A DNA stretch of 64,000 nt from Girardinichthys multiradiatus (Eukaryota; Chordata; Actinopteri; Cyprinodontiformes; Goodeidae), in assembly GCF_021462225.1 (NCBI RefSeq), contig NC_061795.1, positions 47,766,880 to 47,830,879 on the forward strand, given 5' to 3'. The notes under the pieces are model-generated. The model saw only the letters and a program-made list of their open reading frames with translations, ran no database searches and was not told the origin of the DNA. The position numbers and the translations under genes were made by a program. Positions 23,961-35,962 of the stretch are shown here, piece by piece; position 1 is the first letter of the stretch; each line of letters opens with the position of its first letter.

Positions 23961-25130
23961 ATGAAGTCACCGCATAAATAAAAGGCCTTTCTTTACATTG
24001 GAATAAACAACATACTATAACGAATATACAGCATTCTGTAATGAAAAATAGCAATAGTTAGCTGCCTAAATCTTGGTCCTATTAAGATAGTTTTTATTTA
24101 TTCATTTTTAGTTTTATCAAATTTTTTAAGTCTGAGAAAGCATCTAATCATGTGAATAATATATAAATTTACACAGTTTTATAACAATATAGCCCCAACT
24201 TATTGGAAATAATAATTTATTTTGCATATTGAAGTTAAACAGTCTTAACCAATATAAAAACTCTTCAGAAATGAATTAAAACTTGACACTTTCAGTATAA
24301 AATTATCTTCAATAGCTTTTTGATTTTGTTCTAATAATGTTCAGGTAAATTTTTTGACTGCAGTCAACATTTTTCTCCTAAAGGGAAAATCTCAATTTCT
24401 TTCTTTCTGAATGACACAAATAATAAAGTACACACAAAAAAAAAAAGATTAAAACATATCTCCAGTATAAAATTGGGTAAAAAAAAAATTAATAATGCCA
24501 AATAATAACGCGGTGAAAGGTTGAACTCAGATGTGTTTAGGGAGGAACCTGCAGCAGGAAGAAATCACAGCAGTTATTTTTCCTTGGACAGGCAATGAAA
24601 AGACTAAGCCTTTTTTATTCCGTCTACTCTGGGATAAAACATCACATGAATAGGACTGGGAATTTTAGTCCCATTCCTTCCCAGTCCCAGTCATTCTGCT
24701 GTGGAAATTCAATGCCGTTATTCCATGAAAAAACTGAAATACAGCTAAAGCCTGCATTTGTTATTATATCTGTACTTAAAGACATTACTAGGTTCTTCTT
24801 TCTGGGAAGTTTATTCACATGCATCTTTGGTAGTGTTAGTCAGGTTAGGTATATGTTAACTATTCTCCCATGAATGTTGACATCTACCATGCTAATTTAT
24901 CACGACAGCCTGTAGAGAGAGATAGAGCTTTTAAGTTTTTGTTTTTTCTGTTGATTGTACAGTCTGACCTTGGGGTGGAGTTTCAGGGATGTCTTGGGAA
25001 GAAAAGCGACCTTAGAATCATAGTCCGCAAATCGTTTGAAAATTAACTTATAACCTTTACAGCTAGATGGACAAGATCAGTTGCTTCATTTCTGATGTCT
25101 TGACAGTTTATTAATACACACCTGTATGGT
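23961..25130. other. A/T-rich, no gene seen
   Basis: Long A/T-rich non-coding sequence with poly-A runs at 24,437 and 24,480. The 24,595-24,873 open frame has no recognisable features. Confidence 0.45.
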
Positions 25131-25149
25131 CCAGAGCAAAAAAACGGAC

Positions 25150-25335
25150 TAAACTCCTGCTTTTATGGTGAAAGCAGGACTTTTGGAATATTATTCTTTG
25201 GACAAATGAGTCTAAAACTGAATTATTTGGACACCAGAACCAAGGGCATGTTTGGTATAAACCAAATACAGTATTTCAGGAAAATAACCTGTGTGATAGT
25301 TTAGGTATGCTTTGCAGCAGCAGGACCACTTTAAT
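25150..25335 (+). pseudogene. Tc1-like transposase scrap
   Basis: 'gcaggacttttggaatatta' and 'attatttggacaccagaacc' match the same block as 13,710-13,780 of the Tc1-like copy (…DFWNN.L…DES….FGHQN). The order then continues to 'gctttgcagcagcaggacca'. Same family as the 13.3-kb copy. Confidence 0.75.
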
Positions 25336-25378
25336 GTGGAATCTGTTGTATTTTTGTGCTCTTAGAGGTACTGTAAAC

Positions 25379-25720
25379 ATTCATTAATTCATCTTCTGTA
25401 CCGTTGCTTCCATAGTGGGTCACGGGGGAACTGGTGCCTATCTCCAGCAGTCTACGGGCAAGAGGCCAGGTACATCCTGGAGAGGTCACCAGTCCATCGC
25501 AGGGCAACACACAGCACAAACAACCATTCACACCTAAGGGCAATTTAACCTAACAGTCATGTTTTTGAACTGTGGGAGGAAGCCGGAGTACCCAGAGAGA
25601 ACCAACGCATGCACGGGGAGAACATGCAAACTCCATGCAGAAAGACCCCCGGCCGGGAGTCGAACCCAGGACCTTTTTGCTGCAAGGCAACATTGCTACC
25701 AACTGCATCACTGTGCAGCC
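25379..25720 (-). mobile_element. tRNA-derived SINE, minus strand, nearly complete
   Basis: The minus strand starts at 25,720 with GGCTGCACAGTGATGCAGTT, then the A- and B-box-like promoter (GGGTTCGACTCCC) and the shared SINE body. It ends at the ATTC-type tail near 25,379. Better preserved than the 7863-8230 copy. Confidence 0.85.
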
Positions 25721-26008
25721 ACAATTTAAACAAATGGAGAGAAATTGTGAAGATCAGATCATTTTTATTATGTCCTAATACCAAAACCCCCTTAATATTA
25801 AAACATTACTCAGAGGCAAGAACCCCATTCTGACACTAAATTGGAGGTTTAATTAAAACAGCAGAAACACCACATTTGGCCAGCTCATGTTATTATTGTC
25901 CCTAGTATGTAATCCTGTTTGCGAGGCTGTGTCTCTATACCACAGAGGGCTTAAAGGACTGCCATCAATGAGTGCGTGGGTCTCCATGGATTTTTGCAAA
26001 CATAACCT

Positions 26009-26045
<37 letters not shown>

Positions 26046-27185
26046 CACCCTTCGAGTGTTTTATGTGTCTGGGGAGTGAGGTGCTAACTGTGATAAGTTA
26101 CAGCAGCAGCTTCAGGTGTTGGAGTCAATAAAAGCTCATTAACTCAACAGGAGGGTCAGTGGTTCTGTCCACCATAATATACCTTTCACTTTGTCTTCCT
26201 CACATGGTGGAGGCGTGTGTGTGTTAGTGTGCGTGTGTGTGTGCATAAGCTGCTGGTTTAATGGGAGTGCACGGTTCATTTCCTCTGACACAAACAGAGA
26301 TGACAGAGTTTAGGAAAGAAGACAAACGGCATGAATTTACAGTGAGAACGAGTGTTAATAACCACAAAGCATTTCACTGATGATCCCATCTCTGAGGTTT
26401 GGTTTCAGTTCGTGTCAGAAACGGTCATGCTCTGTTCTTACAATCAAAATACGTCTTAATCAATGCAAACAGAAAACAGTTGGGTCTGTTGGTGGAGGTT
26501 CATATAGATGGAATAAATCCAGATACCTTTGATACATGACTGTGAAAAACTCCTGGGTCATGTCTGGTTTCTATATATTTTCTTGCTAATCAGCCTGTTT
26601 TCCTGTCATTTTTTAAGGGGTCTTTACCAATATTTCTCTAGGCTGTCTGAAGGTCCTTAAAGGCTTTCTGATTCAGACTTGAGTTGCGTTTTCACTCATT
26701 CACCGCTTTGTTTTGTGAATATTGCTTCTCTTCACATCTTCCCTTTCTCTATACTGTACTATAGGTAGTCATTGTCTGCTGTATTTATTGTAAATTAAGG
26801 TCAGCTGTGCCAAGATGTTTGACCTATCAGGCTATACTTCAATAACTGGTAAGAATTCGCTAGTTGTAAATTGTTTTGGAAAAAACAAGTTTTTTCTCTC
26901 AAGGAGTTTAATGTATCTCCTGAAAGCACTCCTCCCTGAGGTTTTCCTTCTCCTAATGGCCTCACCACTATGCTTCTTTGTTCTGTTTTTGGTTCCACCT
27001 TTTCAACAGGATTCTCATAAGAAGTTTACCTCACAGTTCACAGCAAAAGCAAAGGAAAGACATGTACAGACTCAAGCAGATGATGAATTCTCACTCATTG
27101 TTTTACGCGTTAAAGGAAATTGTATCTTGGATACACCAGATAATAATAGACCATATTAAGCTTCCCATTTGGTGTTTCTGGGCTC
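25721..27185. other. No supported gene; GT microsatellites
   Basis: (GT)n at 26,013-26,043 and a shorter one near 26,213-26,243. A 114-codon open frame (26,815-27,159, +) has a hydrophobic middle and a charged end, but no family resemblance that I recognise. Confidence 0.4.
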
Positions 27186-27189
27186 TGCT

Positions 27190-27455
27190 GTAGATATCAG
27201 GTAGGGAGCTCCATGGTCTGGAGGAGGCATAGAGTAGAGCCTCTAGTTCACTGCTTCACAAAGAGTCAGTGAATGTGCTTTATTTTTCTCTTATCAAGCC
27301 TCCCTGTGGATTTTCCACTGTGATGTTCTACTGGGACAGACCCACAACTTGCTGGACTGGGAATACCTTTGGATCCTGAGAAGATGACAGGTAACTGGGT
27401 TCCCCTTCTGGACGTCTGACCTCAGTGACCTGATCTCAGATAAACAGAGGACATT
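27190..27455 (+). mobile_element. Rex3/RTE 3' fragment, decayed
   Basis: 'atcaggtagggagctccatg' through 'gtagagcctctagttcactg' aligns with 256-320 of the first Rex3 fragment. 'gacgtctgacctcagtgacc' and 'gataaa' match the Rex3 end. An internal block is missing or scrambled. Confidence 0.65.
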
Positions 27456-27994
27456 GGTTTGGATAGTTAGTAATTCGACCATGTATTGAAGAACTAATTT
27501 AACAATGTTGGGTCATTTTCATTTGCTTCATCCATACTGTGGTCTGCTGGGATTCTCTTTGTTTTTTTGGAGTTTGTGTTCACCTTCTCAGGTGTCTTTG
27601 TTATAGTTGCTTCTCAGCTGTTCTTACATGCCATCTTCCCACTGCTCTTTTATTGCATTACATAACACAGGCTAACTAAACTGTTTTAAATCTCATTAAT
27701 CTTTCATTCCACTCCGCTGTGAGCTCTCCTTAACAAGCTTTTAGGTTGAATAATGCACCAGCTGATGGCCAAGGGTCGTTTTTATTTTGCAGGTCTGTGA
27801 AAACTGGTCCTGTGTGTGTGCATGGATTCATTTACATACTGTAGTGTGCAGGTGGGTATGGGTTTTATCCATCTTTATCTGGCGGTGCAGAGACCAGTCA
27901 TGTTTCCCTTGGGGGAGTTTGTAGGTTCAGATGCTTTCCTAAAGGCCAGAATACAAGTGGAAACCTTCAAATTTGATGTTGCCAGGCATGTTTT

Positions 27995-28070
27995 CCTCTG
28001 TTGTAACTCCCCTCCAACCTGAAGAGGACAGGCCACCCATTTCCGGTCGCGAACCATGAAATCATCTGCT
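27995..28070 (-). mobile_element. Rex3/RTE scrap, minus strand
   Basis: The minus strand reads MVRDRKWVACPLQVGGEL, matching the MVLDRKRVACPLEFGGEF segment of the Rex3 copy at 49,130-49,183. Confidence 0.65.
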
Positions 28071-28766
28071 GAACAGAAAAGTGCAATCCAATTTACTGTA
28101 TAAAGCAGACTGGCCTTACACCCTACATAAGTTAAAAGAAAAGCATATGCTTCTGTCCATTCATTTTCAAATGTGTTATTTTCATAGTCCACTTTATGTA
28201 TTTTTGACAAAGCCATCTTCTTTTACTCACTCATCTGTGCACCACCAAGCCAAGTCATTGTACTGTCAGCAAGTGAAAACGAGCCAGTGGAAAAGGAGCA
28301 TTAGCAACCTGCGATTAAGGACCCCGGATAGCTTCTTCTTTGTCCTTTTTATGCCAGACAAAATGCTCTCTGGGTCCGGAGTCTGGGGTTTGGTGACCCC
28401 TGCTGTAGAGGTTGTGGAAATATCAGAGAGCAAAGTCACAAATAAATAGCATTGAACAAAGAGTAAAAAATACAAAGGAAAAATAAAACAGACAGAAATT
28501 ATTAAAACATGCACATACATAAATACATTAAAAATAGTAATTAATGAATAAAGTTGAAAATTGTAATTGATAATAACTAAATAAGGTAATTATTACTAAG
28601 GTGAATAAATAAAGAAGCTAATTAAATTAAATATATACATTTATGTCTCACTGAATAATTTAATTACTGCCTACATTCATTTATTTACTGTGTTTATGAT
28701 TATTTAATCTTATGCTTATTTATTTATTGAGCATTTATTTATTACGGTATATATTCTTAATTAGGG
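28071..28766. other. No gene seen; A/T-rich
   Basis: The second half (28,440-28,766) is built of ATTT/AAAT-like words with almost no G/C. No coding exon. Confidence 0.45.
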
Positions 28767-29367
28767 TTACGCTGAATTAAATCACAGAGGTGGTTAAAAA
28801 GCTTCACGGTGGCAGGGCTTCGGGGGTGGATGAGATCCGCCCTGAGTACCTCAAGTGCCAGGATGTCGTGGGGCTGTCATGGTTGACACGCCTCTTCAAA
28901 ATTGTGTGGCGGTCGGGGACAGTGCTTCTGGACTAGAAGACCGGGGTGGTCTGCCAGTCCAGTCCTCCGGTCCACGTTCATAAGAAGGGGGACCAGAGGG
29001 TGTGTTCCAACTATAGGGGGATCACACTCCTCAGCCTCCCTGGTAAGGACTATGTCAGGGTATTGGAAAAGAGAGTCCGGCCGACAGTCAAACCTCGGCC
29101 TCAGGAGGAGCAGTGTGGTTTTCGTCCCGGCCGTGGAGCTTGGACCAGCTCTATACCCTCTACAGGGTACTTCATCTGAGTTTTCCCAAGCGATCCACAT
29201 GTGTTTTGTAGACCTGGAGAAGGCATTCAACTGTGTCCCTTGTGGTGCCCTGTGGGGGGGTGCTCCAGTAGTACGGATTCAGTGGCCCTTTATTAGGGGC
29301 CATCCAGTCTCTGTACAAGTGGAGCAGGAGTTTGGTCCGCATTGCCAGCACTAAGTTGGACCTGTTC
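28767..29367 (+). mobile_element. Rex3/RTE LINE, RT N-terminal fragment
   Basis: Closely parallels 48,310-48,870 of the Rex3 copy: 'gaggtggttaaaaagcttca', 'gatgagatccgccctgagta', then CSNYRGITLLSLPGK, EEQCGFRPGRG and MCFVDLEKAFN. Frameshifts occur near 28,930, 29,130 and 29,260. It ends abruptly at ~29,367 where a Harbinger-like sequence begins. Confidence 0.85.
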
Positions 29368-29523
29368 TGGACAGGCGTTCTGCAGCGGGGATACAGCGCC
29401 TGTAGGTGGTGTCCTGGAGTCTGATTCGTCCCCCAACGCGGGGCAACAGGTCCTCAAACTGGCTCCTGGATAGATGGAAGTACCGCTGAAACTCGTTCCG
29501 TCTCTGGTGAACCCAGGAACGTC
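29368..29523 (-). pseudogene. PIF/Harbinger transposase N-terminal scrap
   Basis: The minus strand reads HQRRNEFQRYFHLSRSQFED, then LLPRVGGRIRLQDTTYRRCI and PAAERLS. This fits the conserved N-terminal region of fish Harbinger nucleases (arginine-rich start, RISRRDTNYR-like box). It is cut by the Rex3 junction at 29,368 on one side and an (ATTT)n run (29,524-29,555) on the other. No catalytic residues remain. Confidence 0.6.
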
Positions 29524-29593
29524 CATTATTTATTTATTTATTTATTTATTTATTCCATGAATAAAGCACTGTGACTCGCTCCATGTTGAGTGG

Positions 29594-29622
29594 AATACAT
29601 CCAAGCCTTACTTGGATGTATT
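29594..29622. repeat. Perfect 12-bp hairpin with CCTTA loop
   Basis: AATACATCCAAG (29,594-29,605) and CTTGGATGTATT (29,611-29,622) are exact reverse complements around CCTTA. Confidence 0.9.
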
Positions 29623-29858
29623 GGTACTGTGAAACGGCTTCTTTGTGATTTCCAGAGGAAAATGTCTCCCATCTCGGGTGTCTTGTGGTGGGAACATTTG
29701 TTTTATAATCGGGCTGTGTCTTGACGAGTGCAGAGACTGACAGGAGCAGGCCTCCTGAATAAAACACAACCATAGATGTAAAAAGCTCTCTGCCAAAATG
29801 ATTAAATGCTCGGCCTCCTGAGGAGCAGCAGTCACTGAGGTGTGTTTGTTTGTACAGT

Positions 29859-29898
29859 GAGATGCTTTGTAACTCCTTGGGGAGTTACAAAGCATCTC
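29859..29898. repeat. Perfect 18-bp hairpin with TTGG loop
   Basis: GAGATGCTTTGTAACTCC (29,859-29,876) pairs exactly with 29,881-29,898 around the 4-nt loop TTGG. A run of nine C bases follows. Confidence 0.9.
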
Positions 29899-30539
29899 CC
29901 CCCCCCCACACACATACGCACGCTGGTTTGTACACACAGATATTCCTCAACAACTGCCGTTTGAGCCGAGGTCTTTTAATCACCCCGGTCTTGGCCTGAG
30001 GGGACTGAGACGGAGGCGGGAGCTCGCCTGCTGTCAACAGTTACAATGGTGAGCAGCACCGTTAGGGAAATCAATGAGAACAATCATGGCCACACATCGC
30101 TGCCCTCTTTGTGTTGCCCTCACAGAGACTGACAGACACTTCCAACAGCAGAACATCTTTGTTTAACGCAGCTTTCTGTCCATCTCTCCTCCGTCCTCCC
30201 ACAGCCCACTAACTCTGCACTGAAAACTCACATCTAACTCCACACCACAGTCATTAACCCCCCCTTTAACTCTTCCTCAAGGTGTCCTTCTTCCTCAACA
30301 CCAGCCTGTTTTCTTCTTTCTCTCATTCCATTGCACTAACTTTCCCCAGAGCCTCCTTTAACTTTCATCCCAGTTTTTCGCCCTCTCTTAAAATTCCTTC
30401 CTGTCTCTTTGCTCTCCGTGTGTTTCTCAGATAAGTGCTTCATTCTCTCCACCTCAGATCCTCTTGTGTGCGTGTGTGTTTGTGTACATGAGTGTGTGTG
30501 TGTGTTTTTGTACTTGTTGCTGAATGAGAACCATTTTTC
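29899..30539. other. No gene seen
   Basis: C-rich then pyrimidine-rich non-coding sequence, with a GT-rich patch at 30,465-30,506. Confidence 0.4.
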
Positions 30540-30800
30540 GTATTTTTATCGCCAAGTGAGGACATTTTTCTGGTCCTCACTTTTTCAAATTCCGTTCTTG
30601 GGACAGGGGTTAGGTTTAGGACTAGGGTATGAATTGAGTTATTGTTAGAGTTAGGGTTAGGTATTAACTGGTTAGGGTTAGGGTTAGTGTTAGGGTCAGC
30701 GTTACGCACTAAAAATCAAGGAAAATGAATGGAAGTCAATGGAAGTAACTGAAAAGTCCTCATAAAGATAGTAAAACACGGATGTGTGTGTGAGTGTGTG
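30540..30800 (+). repeat. Interspersed repeat with telomere-like TTAGGG units
   Basis: Degenerate TTAGGG/TTAGGT units occupy about 30,608-30,702. They are flanked by 'gtgaggacatttttctggtc' on the left and 'aagtcctcataaagatagta' on the right, the usual ends of a dispersed fish repeat. Not a chromosome end. Confidence 0.65.
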
Positions 30801-31360
30801 TTGGGGCTAGGTTAGTTACCTTTCAGAGTCAGTCTCAGGAGGGCTTCGCTTTACACAGTTCTCTTTCAACATTCGTTTCGGTATCTCACTATGGGACACG
30901 CCTCCAGCGCCTGTCCCCCAGAAGCTCTATTACATTACGCCTTGAGTTGCCAACCGTTCCTTGAAAAACGGAATCGTCCCGTATTTAGAACAAAAAGTAC
31001 GCGTCCCGTATTGAGCTGAAACGGGACGCACGTATTATTAGGTGGATCAAAAATCTTCACTAAAATGTCAATAGAATCAATAAATGATGGGGTGTTTTAT
31101 ATTTAACATTACGGTAAATTCATGTGACCAATGAGCTGACAGAATATTTCGGCTCATCTCATTGGCCAGCAGGTACCGTTGCTAAGGATAGATACAGCTG
31201 TTACGTCGATTCGCGTTTTCCCATCAGATACGGTTTCCCCAGCGTCTCCTCGCCGCTTACGCGACAAAAAAGGCGCGTGCTTGTTCAGCGCTCGTAACCA
31301 GCGCGCCGTGGTTCCGCCGCAGGAGATCTACGGACACTATGAAAGCTCAAACAACGTGTT

Positions 31361-31729
<369 letters not shown>

Positions 31730-32592
31730 GTTGTTTCTACATAATTCAGCACTGCATTTTTTAGTTCACTAGTTCAATATTTTTTCACCACAACTGTACA
31801 GTCATGGCCTTTAAGGCACAAGTGTTTATGTTTACAACTTTTCTACAGACTTTTTGTTTGCACTAAATGCACTATTACGAAAATGTTTTGCATTATACTG
31901 TTATGTTTTTTTATATTGTTTTAAGTTAACCAGGACCGAGGTCTTTTCAATAGTGGTTTATTTATTTTAGAAGGATATTTGTTTTTGTCTAGTAATTTTA
32001 TTTTGCAAAAAGAATAAATTATTTTATAAATTGCTGAATAATTGTTTTTCCATGGATATTTGTATCAGTCAAAAACATGCATCGAATTATATTTTGGTTT
32101 GAGTCCAATGTTTCCAAAGTAATTTCACACAAAGAAAAAGGGTGAAAAAAATCACCAGGCCGGTAGAGGTGCAGACAGTGGGGTTGGACGGCCCTACCAG
32201 GAGGTGTCCCTTATTTATTTATCAAGGAGTTGGCAACCCTAATTACGCCAGTCTTGACTGGCAGGCGGAAGTGACGTCCGCTCCCATGGGAGGGACTTCC
32301 ACTTCCTCCCAGTATAAAAGCCAACGTCACGTAGGTGATCTTCAGTCTAACACCTCTTCTCGCTCCCAGAAGCACCTCTCAGAAGGTTATTACAGTAACT
32401 TGAGCTAGCTTAACTGTTCACAGAGCGAGCTAACAACTCGGTCGCCGAACGCTTCTCAATAACTGTGCTCGACTGTTCTGAGTCTTTTTCAACGCTGGTC
32501 TGTCGCCAAACAGCAGCGCTGCAACTGGTCACCAAACTAGCTGCAACCTTAACGGAGCTTACGAAGTTGTGTAACTTGCACTCGTTCTCACC

Positions 32593-33800
32593 ATGAACAG
32601 AGTCAAACCACCATCTAGAACCTGCACATGTGGCAATCTCATAGTTGGGGCAGATACCCACTCTGTCTGCGCTTCGTGTCTGGGGCTGCAACATGGCCAG
32701 GACACGTTGGCGTCACCGGCGAGCTGCGAGCACTGTGCACGGCTCTCCCTTAAGTCTCGTCGGCGCAGGCTAGCACGCCAAGCTAGCCTGTCGGAGGTTG
32801 ATCCTATGATGGGGGTAGCCAATCCCCCGCCACCAGAGCTTCTTGGTACTGATGAGAGAGAGCCCACTTTGGCTGGAGCCAGTTGGGGTGATCAGCTCGA
32901 CGCTGTCGCGCCACTGACTGACCCAGAGGAAGACGAGGCCGCACTTCCAGGTTTCAGCACTCTTGCTAACGCTGAATCCGAATCTGAAGTGGAGTCCATC
33001 AGTCTCGAGTCTGACGACGACGAGCTGGACTGCGGGCCTTATGCCATCCAGTCGGTTGCAAAGCCCTCGGTGACGGATGACACCAGTCGCTGCAGTTCCC
33101 CAAACCCGACTGCAACGGACCTGCATGATGTCTGCAGAAGGGCAGCAAAGAAGCTGGGCATCGAGTGGCCGGAAACCCTCACCGAAACTACCACATCTCG
33201 ATATGAGGGGAAGCCAAATCTTCCAGCAGACAGCTGTTGCCGGTCTTTCCCAAGTGCCTCGAGGAAGCAACCCTGTCCTGGAGCAATCCTCTCACCGCCA
33301 AGAACCCCGCCCTGGGAGGGTCGGCGCTGGACTGGACGGGCATGGAGGCCGGCGGTTTTTCACATCTGCCTCCCGTAGAACCTCTGCTGGCATCTCACCT
33401 GCACCCATCGCAGAAGTCAGCCATGACAGCGGCAGGACCCACCCTTCCCTTCAAAGCTGATTATTTTCAGTCCGCTCTGAATGAGAAAAGCTACAAGGCG
33501 GTGGCTGCATCTGTTAAAGCTTTAAACGCTTCATCTCTTCTCCTCGCTTACCAAGCAGAATTACAGGAGCAGATGACTGGCACACCGATGGCCGATTTGT
33601 GGGACGAGTTGTGCGTGGTGACAGACCTATGCCTGCGTCTCCACAGAAGCGCTGTCCAAGCATCCAGGTGAGCCATGGCCCTGATGGTCACTCAGGAGAG
33701 AGCTAGATGGCTGAACCTGTCTAGCCTGTCTCAAAGAGAGAAGAACCAGCTCCTCGACACCCCCGTGGACCCAAAGAGCTTATTTGCAAAAATGCTGTGA
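32593..33800 (+). pseudogene. DIRS gag-like gene, frameshifted
   Basis: ATG at 32,593 (context CACC-ATG-A) opens the first frame, with a Cys/His-rich N-terminus. CTCGNLIVGADTHSVCASCL and later CEHC form a zinc-binding-like cluster, followed by a basic stretch and an acidic Ser/Glu/Asp-rich region (~33,000). Near 33,215-33,240 the reading frame shifts to another, which contains LSWSNPLTAKNPALGGSA and SYKAVAASVKALNASSLLLA and stops at 33,671. The downstream block (MALMVTQERARWLNLS…) continues after that stop to ~33,800. The order is that of fish DIRS gag proteins. The product would be a nucleocapsid/particle protein; this copy cannot make it. Confidence 0.75.
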
Positions 33801-34222
33801 GGAAAAAAAGAGGGAAGGTGAAGCGCTAAAGCTGTGTCTACCCAGGAAAGCGCAGCCTCCTCCCCCTCCAGCACCCCATGTGCCGTTCGCTCAAGCGGCG
33901 GCTCGACCGGCGGCTCGACCGGCCTACCGCATGCCCAAACGCCAGCCTCAGCCGCAGTCAGCGGACTGTGGGAAACAAACCGAGCTCAAAGGTGCTTGGG
34001 GAAGGAAGCCATTCGCTCCCCCGACGACACCGGGAAACCAAGCGACCCCTTCCGCTACTGTGAGCGCAAAGAAAAAGAGGTGCGCTATCTAGGGAGCCCT
34101 CTTCGGGGTGGGAGAGCAGGATCTGCCAGACACCTGCACCCCCTCTACCAGGACACATCCTGTCCCAGTTCGAGTTCAGAACGCCACGTTCCAGGCACCT
34201 CAAACAGCCTGCAGAGCCGACA
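33801..34222 (+). other. DIRS gag-pol linker, Pro/Ala-rich, frame-broken
   Basis: Holds a Pro/Ala/Arg-rich stretch (QAAARPAARPAYRMP at ~33,890-33,935) that ends at a stop at 34,092. Frames overlap without a single clear reading. Confidence 0.5.
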
Positions 34223-35500
34223 TTGGAGCTTATCGTTCAGAACCGACCGAAGCGGAGGAGGATCAAAGCCACCGAGAGCTCAGTGAAGCCGCAGCTGTGG
34301 ACAGAAAGCACACACCAGTGCACAAACACATGCCAGTGTCTAAAAACACGACCTCCCCCCTTCACAACATGTTCAATAAAGTTGTTTTCTGGCACGCATC
34401 CAGGCCTGGAGCCGAGGGCGCAGCCACAACACAAAAACATGAAAATTATGTTAAAAATAACAGACGGACAGGACATGGCTGTGCAGCTGCACATGAGGCC
34501 ACAAGGGGGAGCTCTCACCCTACCTCTAACACAGCAGGCTGCTTTTTCTGTGGAAGAAGCAGACCTGGGACGAGCGCAGCTAGCAGTTGTAGTTGAACAG
34601 CAGATCCCTCAGCCGGTGTTGTGCAGTGTTTACACGGAAGCACCTTTAGGTCCACTGGCAAACAACACTCAGCTGTGGCGAGCGTGTGGAGCGTCAGATT
34701 GGGTGATAAAGACTGTATCCAAGGGATACAGGCTCCAATTTGTGACAGCCCCACCCCGTTTCAAGGGCATAGTACAGTCATACGCCCGGGGAGAGTCTAC
34801 TCGCGTCCTGCAAGAGGAAATAATTTCCCTGCAGCACAAAAGAGCTGTCCGGCTGGTACCGCAAGAGCAAAGCAGAGACGGGTTTTACTCCAGATACTTT
34901 CTCGTGCTGAAAAGGGCGGGGGTCTGCGACCGATATTGGATCTGCGGACTCTGAACACATATCTGAGACGGTATTCGTTCAGGATGCTAACACATGCAGC
35001 TCTGATAAAGTTTGTGCGTCAAGGAGACTGGTTTATCTCCATAGACTTGAAAGATGCATATTTCCATATCCCTATATACCCCCCTCACAGAAAATACCTC
35101 AGATTTGCATTTCAGGGAAAGATATATGAGTACCTGGTACTTCCTTATGGCCTTTCACTGAGCCCACGTGTGTTCGTGAAATGCACCGAGGGAGCCATCG
35201 TGCCTCTGAGGGAAAGGGGGATGCGTCTGGCGACATATATAGACAATTGGCTGATTGCAGCTCAGTCTTTAGAAGAGCTCATGACGCATGCCGAGATGCT
35301 TACTTTACATCTGACAGCTCTGGGATTCACAATAAACTGGGAAAAGAGCATTTTATCCCCAGTACAAACAATCACCTTCATTGGCCTGTCCCCGAATTCA
35401 GTCGAGTTCAGAGCGCGCCTCTCAGCGGACCGAGTAAAAGCCTTTCAGGCTTGTCTGGCACGTGCAGTTGCTTACATCAACAGACAGGGGGTCTACGCTC
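34223..35500 (+). pseudogene. DIRS reverse transcriptase region
   Basis: The frame from 34,223 to ~34,915 shifts by one base in a G run (34,912-34,923) into the frame that carries the RT core: GGGLRPILDLRTLN, then DWFISIDLKDAYFHIPI (motif A, Asp present) and LPYGLSLSPRVFVK (motif B). The catalytic box reads ATYIDNWLIA at ~35,237-35,265. Where active DIRS enzymes have two aspartates (YIDD), the second is Asn (codon AAT). The FIGL and RVKAFQACL segments mark the end of the RT/connection region. It would copy element RNA into cDNA; with the frameshift and the Asn it should be inactive. Confidence 0.85.
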
Positions 35501-35962
35501 ACGTCATTTACACGAGCTGGCATACAGACTGATAATCTGGACCAGCTCACACTTGCTGTCGCTAAGAGCAACTCACGTGCCAGGGGTAATGAAAAGAGGT
35601 GCGGATCTGCTGTCAAGGGGCAATCCCCGCTACAAAGAGTGGAAAGTCCACAGCGAGGTGATGTCCCAGATATGGAAGAGGTACGGCCGAGCGGGGGTCG
35701 ACCTCTTCGCATCAGGGGAAAATGCTCAGTGTCCGATGTTTTTCTCACTGACAGAGCAACAAGCTCCGCTTGGACTGGATGCTCTAGCGCACAAATGGCC
35801 GCCGGTCCTACTGTACGCCTTTCCCCCACTGGAACTGGATCATTCCTACTCCCGCCAGGGTGCGAGAGGGAAAACACTCACTCATTCTGATAGCTCCCTG
35901 CTGGCCAGGGAAACATTGGCTAGCGGAGATTTTTCAGATGCTACACGGCGAGCCATGGCGGC
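35465..35962 (+). pseudogene. DIRS RNase H C-terminal remnant and following region
   Basis: Immediately after the RT end the sequence jumps to AYINRQGG and, after a one-base frame change, to LRSRHLHELAYRLIIWTSSH, SLRATHVPGVMKRGADLLSR and GVDLFASGENAQCPMFFSL. These are the C-terminal RNase H and post-RNase H blocks of DIRS pol. The first two thirds of RNase H, including its acidic catalytic residues, are missing, so the join at ~35,465 is an internal deletion. Confidence 0.75.

Noticed and set aside
25640..25720. Possible tRNA gene (A and B boxes)
   Set aside because: The boxes are part of a SINE repeated five times in the window and followed by the SINE body. No cloverleaf with an intact acceptor stem is evident.
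29859..29898. microRNA precursor
   Set aside because: Perfect pairing of only 18 bp with a 4-nt loop is shorter and more regular than a miRNA hairpin; no flanking stem.
30608..30702. Chromosome end or fusion point
   Set aside because: The TTAGGG units are degenerate, few, and bounded by dispersed-repeat sequence on both sides.
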